Below, piece after piece: positions 7,023 to 15,011 of a stretch of 59,157 bases of DNA. The notes below the pieces were generated by a model. That model was not told the origin of the DNA and made no database searches. It was given only the letters and a program-made list of their open reading frames with translations. The stretch's first letter is position 1, and each line of letters opens with the position of its first letter. Source of the stretch: an uncultured Victivallales bacterium (GTDB taxonomy: Bacteria; Verrucomicrobiota; Lentisphaeria; Victivallales; UBA1829); the NCBI GenBank assembly GCA_944390795.1, contig CALXRI010000017.1:1-59157 (forward strand), read 5' to 3'. The position numbers and the translations under genes were made by a program.

Positions 7023-8498
7023 ATGACAGGAAAAACCTTTACGCCGCAATACATCCGGATCCGGAACGACATCATCAACCGGATCAACAACGGGGAACTG
7101 AAAAAAGATCAGCGTCTTCCCTCCGAGCGCGAGCTTGCCGACGCGTTCGGGGTTTCCCGGATCACAGTGGTCGGCGCGCTCCGGGATCTGGAGGCGCAGG
7201 GAATCATCCGCAAGGTCCGCGGGAGCGGCTCCTACATCAGCTGCTCCACCGTGGACAACGAGGAACCCGGCGAGATGTTCGGCTCCTTTTTCGGTCCCGC
7301 ACGGATTACGATCCGGCACGGCATCCTGATCTGTCCGCCCCAGACTCTCTTCATCGTCAAGACGCTTGCCGCGTTGTTCCGGATGGAGAATCCGGACATC
7401 AAGGTGGAGGTCTCGATGCTCAATCCGGAAGGGTATGTGGGAAGCGAGGACCCTTATCTCGGGCTGATCGGAGCGGGAACTCCGCCGGCGACGGGCGAAT
7501 TTTTCTTTCACTCGGATTACTCCGCGCTCAACGCGCTGCATCCGCTGGAGGAGCTTCCCGGGTTTGAAGAACTCGTGTCGCAACTGGTCCCCGGCGCGGC
7601 GTTTCCGACCATGAACATGAACGACGAACCGCATATTCACGCCATCGCATTGAAAACCAATGCGCGGCACTGCATTGTAAATACCGGATTCCTGGCGCGT
7701 GCCGGAATCCGCGATCTTCCGGAAACATTGACGTTTGAAATTGTCGACGAATGGTGTGAACGTCTGGGCGCTTATGCCGACCGCCATCCCGGGAATTACG
7801 GAACGAGCATGCCGCTGCCGTTCGGCTGGCATTATGTAATCGGTTATTTCCCGTATCTCTGGGGAGATGCGGAGAATGTCGATTCGTCCGCGCAGAGCTT
7901 TCTTGCCGTGCTGGAAAGCAAGTCCTGCCGCCGGGGACTTGAGGCGCTTGCCCGCTGGCATCGGACAAGCCGGCCCGCTCCGCCGGAAGAGGACGATCTG
8001 TTTCTGTTCGGAAGGATCGGCATGGTTTTTTCCACGACGCGTCATCCCTGTCATCTGAACGGGATGCCGTTTCGGGATTCGCCGTTCCGCTATTATCCGA
8101 TTCCGGCTGCGGCGGACGGCATGCGGAGCGCTTCCATTCTGGGAAATTTCTCCGTCGGCATTTTCCGGGGCGGCGTCCGGAACGAGGAGGAGCTGCATGC
8201 GGCATGGCGCTGGCTGAAGTTTCTTTATCAGAAACGGGCGCAGTATCCGCTCTCGCTGGAGTATGATTTCCCCGCGAGACGGGATGCCGCATGCCGTCTC
8301 GCGGAACTGCCGGCCTCTCAGAGAAACACGATCGTTTCGACCATCGCCGGAGCGCATCCGCAGTTTGATTTTAAAAACATCCGCGCGGCGCTGGGAGTTT
8401 TCGGCGAGGAACTCCGGCCATGCCTGCTGGGAAAGATTACTCCGGAACAGTGTATTGCCCGTGCGCGGGAACGCCTGCATGACATTGTCCGGCTGTAA
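7023..8498 (+). CDS. GntR-type transcriptional regulator fused to an ABC solute-binding-protein-like sensor domain
   Basis: One-component regulator of 491 residues. Residues 1-75 are a GntR winged helix (RLPSERELADAFGVSRITVV, then a GSGSYI wing). Residues about 100-491 do not look like the usual LacI-type sensor. They resemble family 1 extracellular solute-binding proteins of sugar ABC importers: an early LFRMENPDIKVEV, a late WRWLKFLYQK, SLEYDFPARRDA, and a closing LGKITPEQCIARARERL helix. There is no signal peptide, so the sensor should be cytoplasmic. GGAGAG precedes the ATG. It is divergent from the isomerase gene and probably regulates it. The ligand is unknown, presumably a sugar. Confidence 0.82.
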   Translation: MTGKTFTPQYIRIRNDIINRINNGELKKDQRLPSERELADAFGVSRITVVGALRDLEAQGIIRKVRGSGSYISCSTVDNEEPGEMFGSFFGPARITIRHGILICPPQTLFIVKTLAALFRMENPDIKVEVSMLNPEGYVGSEDPYLGLIGAGTPPATGEFFFHSDYSALNALHPLEELPGFEELVSQLVPGAAFPTMNMNDEPHIHAIALKTNARHCIVNTGFLARAGIRDLPETLTFEIVDEWCERLGAYADRHPGNYGTSMPLPFGWHYVIGYFPYLWGDAENVDSSAQSFLAVLESKSCRRGLEALARWHRTSRPAPPEEDDLFLFGRIGMVFSTTRHPCHLNGMPFRDSPFRYYPIPAAADGMRSASILGNFSVGIFRGGVRNEEELHAAWRWLKFLYQKRAQYPLSLEYDFPARRDAACRLAELPASQRNTIVSTIAGAHPQFDFKNIRAALGVFGEELRPCLLGKITPEQCIARARERLHDIVRL

Positions 8499-8551
8499 CT
8501 CTGTCCGGCGGGCGGTTCCGGAATTCCCTGCCGCAATTCCCGTCCTTCGTG

Positions 8552-8579
8552 TTGACTCCGCCGCAAGCCGTGCTATCTT
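8552..8579 (+). promoter_or_regulatory. Promoter of the first deacetylase gene
   Basis: TTGACT, 16 bases, TATCTT, with TGC directly before the -10 element (extended -10). It sits 47 bp before the start codon at 8626, so this gene has its own promoter although it follows the regulator on the same strand. Confidence 0.55.
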
Positions 8580-8625
8580 ATATCGAGTGCGGTTCGCGAA
8601 TCAGGCAGACAAGGAGACAACGGGA

Positions 8626-10053
8626 ATGATTCCGCCGGAAAAACAGCCGGAGCAGACAGAACCGGATTTCCTGCTTCCGCGTGAAAATCCTCTTGGACTG
8701 CGCGGTTATGACCAGATTGTGAAGCTGACCTATCCCGACGGGGCGTCCGCCGTCGGATGCCGGATTTCCGCCGCGCCGCTGCCTTACCGGAAAAAACTGG
8801 CGTTTTCCTGCCGCTGGGACGACAACAATCCCGCCCATCTCCGGATGCACGGCCTGATGTGTCGCTACGGATTCCGCGGGACATTTTATCTGAATGATCT
8901 CGAACTGATTCCGCCGGAAGGGATCGCGCCGGAAGTTTTTCTGGGAGAACTGCTTTCCGGGGGCTGTGCGGCCGGCGCCCACGGAGTGCGCCATGCCAGT
9001 TTGGCGGAACTGACGGATTCCGATGAGATTTTCCGTGAGCTCGGTGTCTGCCGCGCCATGCTGGAGGCCGCGTGCAGTGCGCCCGTCACCGCGCATGCCT
9101 TTGCTTACGGGGCATACTGCCGGGCCGGGGATCCCGGAGCCGGGCGCAGGATTGCCGACTGTTTTACGCGCTGCGGGTTCCTGCATGAATCCTACGGGAA
9201 TTTTCCGGCCCCGGAACGGGGACTGCGTTCCAGTGATTTTTCCGGAGAACACTGGATCCTGCCCGGAGACTGCGATACAAGTTTTTCCCTTTTCCGGCAG
9301 CGGCTGGAGGAGCGCCTTGCCGATTCCCGGGCCCTGGAGATCAATCCGAACCTGACCGTCGGGCTTCATTCCCGGCAGAACGGGGACGGCTGGAGGGAGA
9401 TGGAACAATGTTATTCCGCCTATGCGTTCCGTCCGGACTGGTGGTACTGCACCGCCGGCGATTACTGCGCTTACCGCTATGAATACCATCATGCGGAAAT
9501 CCGGCGTCTTTCCGTGTCCGGCAGAGAGGCCGTCTGGCGAGTCCGGCGTCTGCCGCCCGCCGAGCTGGGAGGCGAGGTGCCGCTGTATCTTCACTGCGGA
9601 AACGCGGTGTCCGCGGAAGCGGACACCGCTCCCGTCTCCCTGTTTCCCGGCGGCGTAATGGAACTCCGGCATGCCGCAGACAGGAAACTTCCCCGGTGGA
9701 TTTCCACAATTTCCAACCGGGACAATCGGAGCGGTTTTTCAGGAAAAACCCGGATGGATGGTTTGTCTGCGGGCCTGTCCTTCGAACCGCGGGGGAATCT
9801 CCTGCTGCTGAAAGTGCTCAACCATACCGGAGAGGAGCTGCGGAATCCCGCCCTTTCCGCCCGTTTGTCTCCGGTCTGCCGGACCGGTGTGCTTCGCCTG
9901 AGTCCGGAGGATCTGCCGCAGGGGGAAACTGTCGTCAGGATCGAACTTCCCGGCGGAAAAATTCCTTCCGGCGCCCGGCCGTTCTTCTGGTGCGAACTGG
10001 ATTTTTCCGCCGGCGGAATTCCCGGGCGGATTCACGCCCTCTGCAATGCCTGA
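8626..10053 (+). CDS. Polysaccharide deacetylase (NodB-fold) protein with C-terminal accessory region
   Basis: Carbohydrate esterase family 4-like protein of 475 residues. The NodB metal triad is visible: Asp-Asp in FSCRWDDNN and His-x3-His in AHGVRHASL. Residues about 50-270 form the deacetylase fold; the remaining 200 residues are beta-rich by appearance and unassigned. No signal peptide is seen, so it probably acts in the cytoplasm on an imported N- or O-acetylated sugar. The start at 8626 follows AAGGAG at 9 bases; the frame remains open upstream to 8263 inside the regulator gene, which I rejected. The substrate is unknown. Confidence 0.8.
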   Translation: MIPPEKQPEQTEPDFLLPRENPLGLRGYDQIVKLTYPDGASAVGCRISAAPLPYRKKLAFSCRWDDNNPAHLRMHGLMCRYGFRGTFYLNDLELIPPEGIAPEVFLGELLSGGCAAGAHGVRHASLAELTDSDEIFRELGVCRAMLEAACSAPVTAHAFAYGAYCRAGDPGAGRRIADCFTRCGFLHESYGNFPAPERGLRSSDFSGEHWILPGDCDTSFSLFRQRLEERLADSRALEINPNLTVGLHSRQNGDGWREMEQCYSAYAFRPDWWYCTAGDYCAYRYEYHHAEIRRLSVSGREAVWRVRRLPPAELGGEVPLYLHCGNAVSAEADTAPVSLFPGGVMELRHAADRKLPRWISTISNRDNRSGFSGKTRMDGLSAGLSFEPRGNLLLLKVLNHTGEELRNPALSARLSPVCRTGVLRLSPEDLPQGETVVRIELPGGKIPSGARPFFWCELDFSAGGIPGRIHALCNA

Positions 10054-10114
10054 AAAAACGCCGCCTGTTCTTCGGATCGGCAGCCGTCTGAAGAACTGCG
10101 TTCCGGCCGGGCGT
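10053..10114 (-). terminator. mutS terminator
   Basis: On the minus strand a stem GTTCTTC/GAAGAAC (10067-10096), flanked by ACGCC/GGCGT pairing, ends in six T. It lies immediately after the mutS stop codon, between the convergent deacetylase and mutS genes. Confidence 0.6.
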
Positions 10115-10118
10115 CGCG

Positions 10119-12668
10119 TCACTGATCGAACAGGGACGGCTGGATCGGACCGCCGTCTGTTCTGTCCTTCCGGTATTTCTGGCGCGAATCGCGGAGCATG
10201 TAACGCGATTTCGTGACGAGGGAGGGCTGGCCCGCTTCGGCAATGGAATTGTTCTCGAGGTTTTCCAGAATGTCCTGCGCCCGGGAGATCACCTCTTCCG
10301 GCAGCCCGGCGAGTTTTGCGACATGAATTCCGTAGCTTTTGTCCGCTCCGCCCGGAACGATCTGGCGCAGGAAGATGACCTGGTCGCCGTATTCGCGGAC
10401 GGCGACGTTGTAGTTTTTCACGCCGCGCCGGGTGATTGCCAGTTCCGTAAGTTCGTGATAATGCGTCGCGAACTGGGTTCTTGCGCGGCAGGACGGGTGG
10501 TCCAGCAGGAATTCCGCAACGGCCCAGGCGATGGAAAGTCCGTCAAACGTGCTGGTCCCGCGCCCGATTTCGTCCAGAATCACAATGCTCTTCGACGTGG
10601 CGTTGTTCAGGATGTTTGCTGTTTCGACCATCTCCACCATGAAGGTGCTCTGCCCGCGCGCGATGTCGTCGGATGCTCCGACGCGCGTGAAAATCCGGTC
10701 CGCGACGCCGATGTGCGCGCTTGCCGCGGGGAGGAAGGAGCCCATCTGCGCCATGATCGCAAGAAGCGCGGTCTGCCGGATGTAGGTGGATTTTCCCGCC
10801 ATGTTGGGACCGGTGATGATCATCATGCGGTTTTCGTCTCCGTCCAGAAGCGTGTCGTTGGGAATGAAGCGCTCCCCTTTCATGGCGCAGTCGAGCACAG
10901 GATGGCGTCCCGCGCGGATTTCCAGCAGATCGTCGTCCGCGACTTTCGGGCGGCAGTAGGAGTAGCGCTGGGCGCAGTCTCCGAGCGCGCAGAGAACGTC
11001 GATTTCCGCGAGCGCGGCGGCGCTCAGCTGAATCTGCGGCGTGAACGTTCCCGCGAATTTGCGCAGTTCCTCGAAGAGCTGGATCTCCAGCGCCTTCGCC
11101 TTGTCCTCCGCGCCGAGAATGCGGCTCTCCATCTCCTTGAGTTCGGGTGTGATGAAGCGTTCGCTGTTGGCCAGGGTCTGTTTGCGGATGTAGTCGTCCG
11201 GGATGGAGGCCAGATGGGTTTTCGTGACCTCGATGAAATAGCCGAACACGCGGTTGTAGTTGACTTTCAGCGACTTGATTCCGCTCCGCTCCTGTTCCTT
11301 CGCCTGCAGTTCCGCGACCCATCGCTTGCCGTCCGTCGCGGCGGAGCGGAACGCATCCAGTTCCGGATGGTATCCCGTGCGGATCACGCCGCCGTCGGAG
11401 ACGGTCGCGGGCGGTTCGTCGACGATCGCGCTCAGGATTTTTCCGGAAAGCTCGGGCATTTCGCAGATGTTTTCACGCAGGCGTTCCACAAGCGGGAGAT
11501 CGTAGGAGGAAAGCAGCGTCCGGATCGCGGGGATCATTTCGAGACTGTTCGCGAGCGAGAGCATGTCGCGGGGATTGACGGTTCCGACGTTGAGGCGCGC
11601 GATGATGCGTTCGAGATCGCGCACCGCGCCCATGGTTTCCCGCAGTTCCGCAAGCGTCAGCGGATCGTCCTTGAGAATGCCGACCACATCCTGCCGTTCG
11701 ACGATCCGGTCCACGTTCTTCAGCGGCTTCAGCAGCCAGCTGCGCATCAGGCGGCTTCCCATCGGCGTGCAGGTCCGGTCGAGGACGTGAAGAAGCGTGT
11801 TTTCCTTTGATGCGCCGAACATCGGCTCGACCAGTTCCAGATTGCGCTGGCAGATCGGATCAAGAGCGAGATAGTCCTCCGGACTGTGGAGTTTGAGTGA
11901 GCGGATATGCCCCACATTATGACGGAGATTTTCCGAGGCGTAGTGAATGACCGCTCCCGCAGCCTGGATTGCCAGCGTGCGCCCGCGCAGGCCGAAGCCG
12001 TCGAGCGTCATGACCTGGAACTGCCGTTTCAGCAGCTCCTCGGCGTTTTCCAGGGAAAAAACCCAGTCGTCAAGCGGTGTCCAGAGAATCTGCTTCTGCG
12101 TGTAGGGAAACGCCTTTTCCTCCTCCCAGAGACGCATCAGCGAGGCGGGCAGAAGGCATTCCCGCGCCTGAATGCTGTAGAGCTGGGATTCAAGCTCCGC
12201 CCTGGAACCGAGTTCGGAGGTCTTGAATTCCGCCGTGCTGATATCCATCCAGGCCAGTCCGAATCTGTCTTTCGCGGCGGTCAGCGCGCAGAGGAAATTG
12301 TTCCTGTGGGGATTCAGCACCGAGGAGTCGAGCACGGTGCCGGGGGTGATGATCCGGGTGATGCCGCGCTTGACGATGCCTTTGGCGAGAGCGGGATCCT
12401 CCAGCTGTTCCGCGATGGCGACTTTGACTCCGGCCTCCAGAAGTTTCGGCAGGTAACTGTCCAGCGCGTGATACGGAATGCCGCACATCGGATAGCCCGC
12501 CCGTTTGGTCAGCGCGATTTCGAGGATCGGGCTAGCCTTGTGGGCGTCCTCGTAGAACATTTCATAGAAATCGCCCATGCGGAACAGCAGAACGGCGCCC
12601 TCCGGGGTTTCCGCCTTCATCTGCATGTACTGGCGCATCGCGGGCGTAAGATTGCTGGTGTCCTGCAT
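10119..12668 (-). CDS. mutS: DNA mismatch repair ATPase MutS
   Basis: Recognises base mismatches and starts repair with MutL. The protein has 849 residues, normal for bacterial MutS. The N-terminal mismatch-binding domain carries the Phe-x-Glu motif in GDFYEMFYEDA; the ATPase has the Walker A loop GPNMAGKST at residues 620-628, a Walker B VILDEIGRGTSTFDG and the FATHYHEL motif. I chose the ATG at 12668 (preceded by GGGAGA) over the upstream in-frame start at 12860, because the added residues are not MutS-like and the promoter lies at 12760-12787. It is a single-gene unit with its own terminator; mutL is not in the window. Confidence 0.97.
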   Translation of the reverse strand: MQDTSNLTPAMRQYMQMKAETPEGAVLLFRMGDFYEMFYEDAHKASPILEIALTKRAGYPMCGIPYHALDSYLPKLLEAGVKVAIAEQLEDPALAKGIVKRGITRIITPGTVLDSSVLNPHRNNFLCALTAAKDRFGLAWMDISTAEFKTSELGSRAELESQLYSIQARECLLPASLMRLWEEEKAFPYTQKQILWTPLDDWVFSLENAEELLKRQFQVMTLDGFGLRGRTLAIQAAGAVIHYASENLRHNVGHIRSLKLHSPEDYLALDPICQRNLELVEPMFGASKENTLLHVLDRTCTPMGSRLMRSWLLKPLKNVDRIVERQDVVGILKDDPLTLAELRETMGAVRDLERIIARLNVGTVNPRDMLSLANSLEMIPAIRTLLSSYDLPLVERLRENICEMPELSGKILSAIVDEPPATVSDGGVIRTGYHPELDAFRSAATDGKRWVAELQAKEQERSGIKSLKVNYNRVFGYFIEVTKTHLASIPDDYIRKQTLANSERFITPELKEMESRILGAEDKAKALEIQLFEELRKFAGTFTPQIQLSAAALAEIDVLCALGDCAQRYSYCRPKVADDDLLEIRAGRHPVLDCAMKGERFIPNDTLLDGDENRMMIITGPNMAGKSTYIRQTALLAIMAQMGSFLPAASAHIGVADRIFTRVGASDDIARGQSTFMVEMVETANILNNATSKSIVILDEIGRGTSTFDGLSIAWAVAEFLLDHPSCRARTQFATHYHELTELAITRRGVKNYNVAVREYGDQVIFLRQIVPGGADKSYGIHVAKLAGLPEEVISRAQDILENLENNSIAEAGQPSLVTKSRYMLRDSRQKYRKDRTDGGPIQPSLFDQ

Positions 12669-12759
12669 GATTCTCCCGTCGGGTTGATTGATGGAAACGA
12701 ATTGTTCAGACGGATGCCGTCCTTTTTCCCTTCCGGCCCCGGCAGCCGTGAGACAGGAT

Positions 12760-12787
12760 ACTATAATCCGGAAACGGAATGCGTCAA
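12760..12787 (-). promoter_or_regulatory. mutS promoter
   Basis: Minus-strand TTGACG, 16 bases, TATAGT. It predicts a leader of about 85 bases and supports the start codon at 12668. Confidence 0.6.
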
Positions 12788-12807
12788 ATGAAATACGGAT
12801 ATTATCC

Positions 12808-12861
12808 GGAAAAAGACATGCGGGAACCCGGCGGGTCTGTTGCCGTTTCCTTTCCCGCATG
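12808..12861 (-). terminator. Terminator after lpoB
   Basis: Perfect 10-bp stem CATGCGGGAA/TTCCCGCATG (12817-12826 with 12852-12861), followed on the minus strand by TCTTTTTCC. It closes the leftward unit that ends with lpoB at 12886. Confidence 0.8.
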
Positions 12862-12885
12862 CGGATTCGCGCTCTGTTTCAATAA

Positions 12886-13497
12886 TCAGTCGAAAATGGA
12901 TTTTGTTCCCTGCTTGGCAAGTTCCACATTGTCTTCCCAGACCGCCAGTCCGGTGGCGAGATCGGTCAGGACCATGTGAATGAAGAAATAGGACTCCTCC
13001 GTCCGTCCGGAGCGTCTCTGCTGCTGGACGATTTCGCCGGAAAGACTCATGTCGGGCGCGATCACCGTTCCGCGCTTCTGCACGGTGGACTGATTGAAGA
13101 GATCGTCGTTTTCCAGTTCACGGACCTGGCGCACGGCGGTTTCCTCCGCCCCTTTGGCGCCGACCGCGGTCGTGACGACCGCCTGCCCGGAACGCAGAAC
13201 CGCCTGCCGGATCTTGTCGGTCAGAATGCGCGTGTTGACATTCTCGCGCGTGCTGTTTTTCACATCGCTTATCATCAGAATCGTCTTCCGTCCGTCCGCC
13301 CGTTTCATGACGCCGGACTCCAGCATGGAACTGGTTCCCTTTTCCGCCGCGATCTGCCAGTCCTTGAAATCAATCTGATGAACCGTGGTGATCCCCTGAC
13401 TGGAAGCGGTGTCGATCCTGACGGGGGCGGAACCGCAGCCCGTCATGGTCAGAAGCGCGGCGGCTCCGGCGAGCGAAAAGAAAATATTGCGTCTCAT
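12886..13497 (-). CDS. lpoB: LpoB-like outer-membrane lipoprotein, penicillin-binding-protein activator
   Basis: Family known to span the periplasm from the outer membrane and stimulate the peptidoglycan synthase PBP1b. The protein has 203 residues with a lipoprotein signal peptide and lipobox LTMTGC (Cys21). The core shows the LpoB pattern: KTILMISDVKNSTRENVNTRILTDKIRQAVL, then SLSGEIVQQ, then a strand ending in LAVWEDNVELAKQGTK. An AAAGGA site precedes the ATG. ycfL lies 26 bp upstream on the same strand, the same neighbour pairing as in enterobacteria. The PBP partner is not in the window. A general lipoprotein role cannot be excluded. Confidence 0.85.
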   Translation of the reverse strand: MRRNIFFSLAGAAALLTMTGCGSAPVRIDTASSQGITTVHQIDFKDWQIAAEKGTSSMLESGVMKRADGRKTILMISDVKNSTRENVNTRILTDKIRQAVLRSGQAVVTTAVGAKGAEETAVRQVRELENDDLFNQSTVQKRGTVIAPDMSLSGEIVQQQRRSGRTEESYFFIHMVLTDLATGLAVWEDNVELAKQGTKSIFD

Positions 13498-13523
13498 CGT
13501 GCAGTCCTTTCCTTAGATGAAGT

Positions 13524-13988
13524 TCAGTTTTCCTTGAAGCTGATGAAGAAATCCCTGCAGTTCGCATTCGGGGCGACGGCCTGGATGAATTTCACTTCGC
13601 CCGGCATCAGGATTTCGGGAAGCCAGACGCTGGTCGCGGTGTTGATCTTCATGCCTTTTGCGTCAAGCCAGTCCACGCGGTAGGAGATGCGGTAGGGATT
13701 CGCCCCCATGATGTCGCTCCAGAGTTCGGACCAGAATCCATAGCGGTTGCTCCGGATCTGCACCTGAAGCTTCATCAGCCCCGCGTCGGTCTGGGTTTTG
13801 CTGATTCCCAGAATCGTGATGCGGTCCCGGCAGTAGGAATCCGTTGAGAAATACCGGCTGTTGACATATTCCGGCCGGGCGGTCCTGTCGGTGTTTTCCA
13901 GCGTGTTCACGGAATCCTGACAGGCGCACAGCGCCATCAGTCCCGCCAGTGCAGCGGGCAGAAAGACTGCTTTTCCGCGTTTTTTCAT
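13524..13988 (-). CDS. ycfL: YcfL-family (DUF1425) lipoprotein
   Basis: Small secreted lipoprotein of 154 residues with a signal peptide ending near LCAC (Cys23 as lipid site). The body matches the DUF1425/YcfL pattern: VQIRSNRYGFWSELW, YRVDWLDAKG, then a closing strand rich in aromatic residues. Biochemical function is unknown; the conserved pairing with lpoB suggests a cell-envelope role. AAGGAGG precedes the start. It begins 48 bp after the ABC permease stop, so it may be read through from the sugar transporter promoter; I saw no separate promoter in the gap. Confidence 0.8.
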   Translation of the reverse strand: MKKRGKAVFLPAALAGLMALCACQDSVNTLENTDRTARPEYVNSRYFSTDSYCRDRITILGISKTQTDAGLMKLQVQIRSNRYGFWSELWSDIMGANPYRISYRVDWLDAKGMKINTATSVWLPEILMPGEVKFIQAVAPNANCRDFFISFKEN

Positions 13989-14036
13989 AAAAGGCCCCTC
14001 CTTTTCGATGTTTTCCGTGACAGTTCCCTTTTCCCG

Positions 14037-15011
14037 TCAGGCGTTTTTCTGGCGCTGGATCAGAACGGCGATGATGATGATCGAACCTTTGACCAGTCCC
14101 TGCAGGTTGACCGGCGCCCCCCACATGTCCAGCGCGTTGGAAATGATGCCGAGAATGAATACGCCGGCGACGGTTCCGGCGATGGATCCGCGTCCTCCGT
14201 TCATGGCGGTTCCGCCGATGATCGCGGCGGCGATGGCGTCCAGTTCATAGGAGAGTCCCGCGTCCGTGGAACTGATGGAGTTCAGACGCGTGCTGAAGAG
14301 AAAGGCGGAAACTCCCGCCGTGAGTCCGGCGATCGCGTAGGTGATGAAACGGACCGTTCCGGTTTTGATTGCCGCGTATTCGGCGGCTTTCGCGTTTGCG
14401 CCCGTTGCGCAGATATGCCGCCCGAGCGACGTCTGACGCAGGATGACGCCGAACACGACCGCCAGGCCGAAGAAGACCCATGCCGGAAGCGGCAGCCCGA
14501 GAAAATCCGCGCTGCCGAGTGCGCGGAACATGTCGTTGGAACTGCTGACCGTTCCCGCGTCCGCCATGTACAGGGAGAGCGAGCGGTAGATGGAGAGCGT
14601 GCCGAGCGTCGCGATGAAGGAGGGGACTTTGCCGAGCGTAATGATCGCGCCGTTCACGACGCCGCCCAGAATTCCGATTGCGAGCGTCGCGGCGAAGGCC
14701 GCCAGAACCGCTGCCGCCGGATCCGCGATTTTTCCCATGAGCATGATGCCGGAAACTCCCGCAAGCGCGAGAAGCGATCCGATGGAGAGATCAATTCCTC
14801 CGGCGATGATGACAAAGGTCATGCCGAGCGCGACGATTCCCGTGTAGGAGACCTGGCGCGTGATGTTGATCAGATTCTGCGGGCTCCGGAAATGCTCGTT
14901 GGAAATGATGCAAACGAGCAGCAGCGCCGCAAGCGCGAGAAAAGGTTTGCTTTCATTGAGAATGTCCGTCCATGCCCGCTGTTTCCGAAGCGTTGTCTGA
15001 TTCCGATTCAT
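14037..15011 (-). CDS. Sugar ABC transporter permease (RbsC/XylH type)
   Basis: Inner-membrane permease of 324 residues for ribose/xylose/galactose-type substrates. Many hydrophobic helices are visible, plus family motifs MTFVIIAGGIDLSIGS near the N-terminus and AAAIIGGTAMNGGRGS near the C-terminus. The start at 15011 overlaps the ATPase stop by four bases (ATGA), so translation is coupled; the frame is open further upstream but only inside the ATPase gene. No periplasmic binding protein gene accompanies the pair in this window, so substrate capture must depend on a protein encoded elsewhere. Confidence 0.92.
   Translation of the reverse strand: MNRNQTTLRKQRAWTDILNESKPFLALAALLLVCIISNEHFRSPQNLINITRQVSYTGIVALGMTFVIIAGGIDLSIGSLLALAGVSGIMLMGKIADPAAAVLAAFAATLAIGILGGVVNGAIITLGKVPSFIATLGTLSIYRSLSLYMADAGTVSSSNDMFRALGSADFLGLPLPAWVFFGLAVVFGVILRQTSLGRHICATGANAKAAEYAAIKTGTVRFITYAIAGLTAGVSAFLFSTRLNSISSTDAGLSYELDAIAAAIIGGTAMNGGRGSIAGTVAGVFILGIISNALDMWGAPVNLQGLVKGSIIIIAVLIQRQKNA

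Noticed and set aside
6870-8480. 536-codon open frame antisense to the GntR-type regulator
   Set aside because: It runs through the divergent promoter region, has no domain resemblance, and mirrors a well-supported gene.
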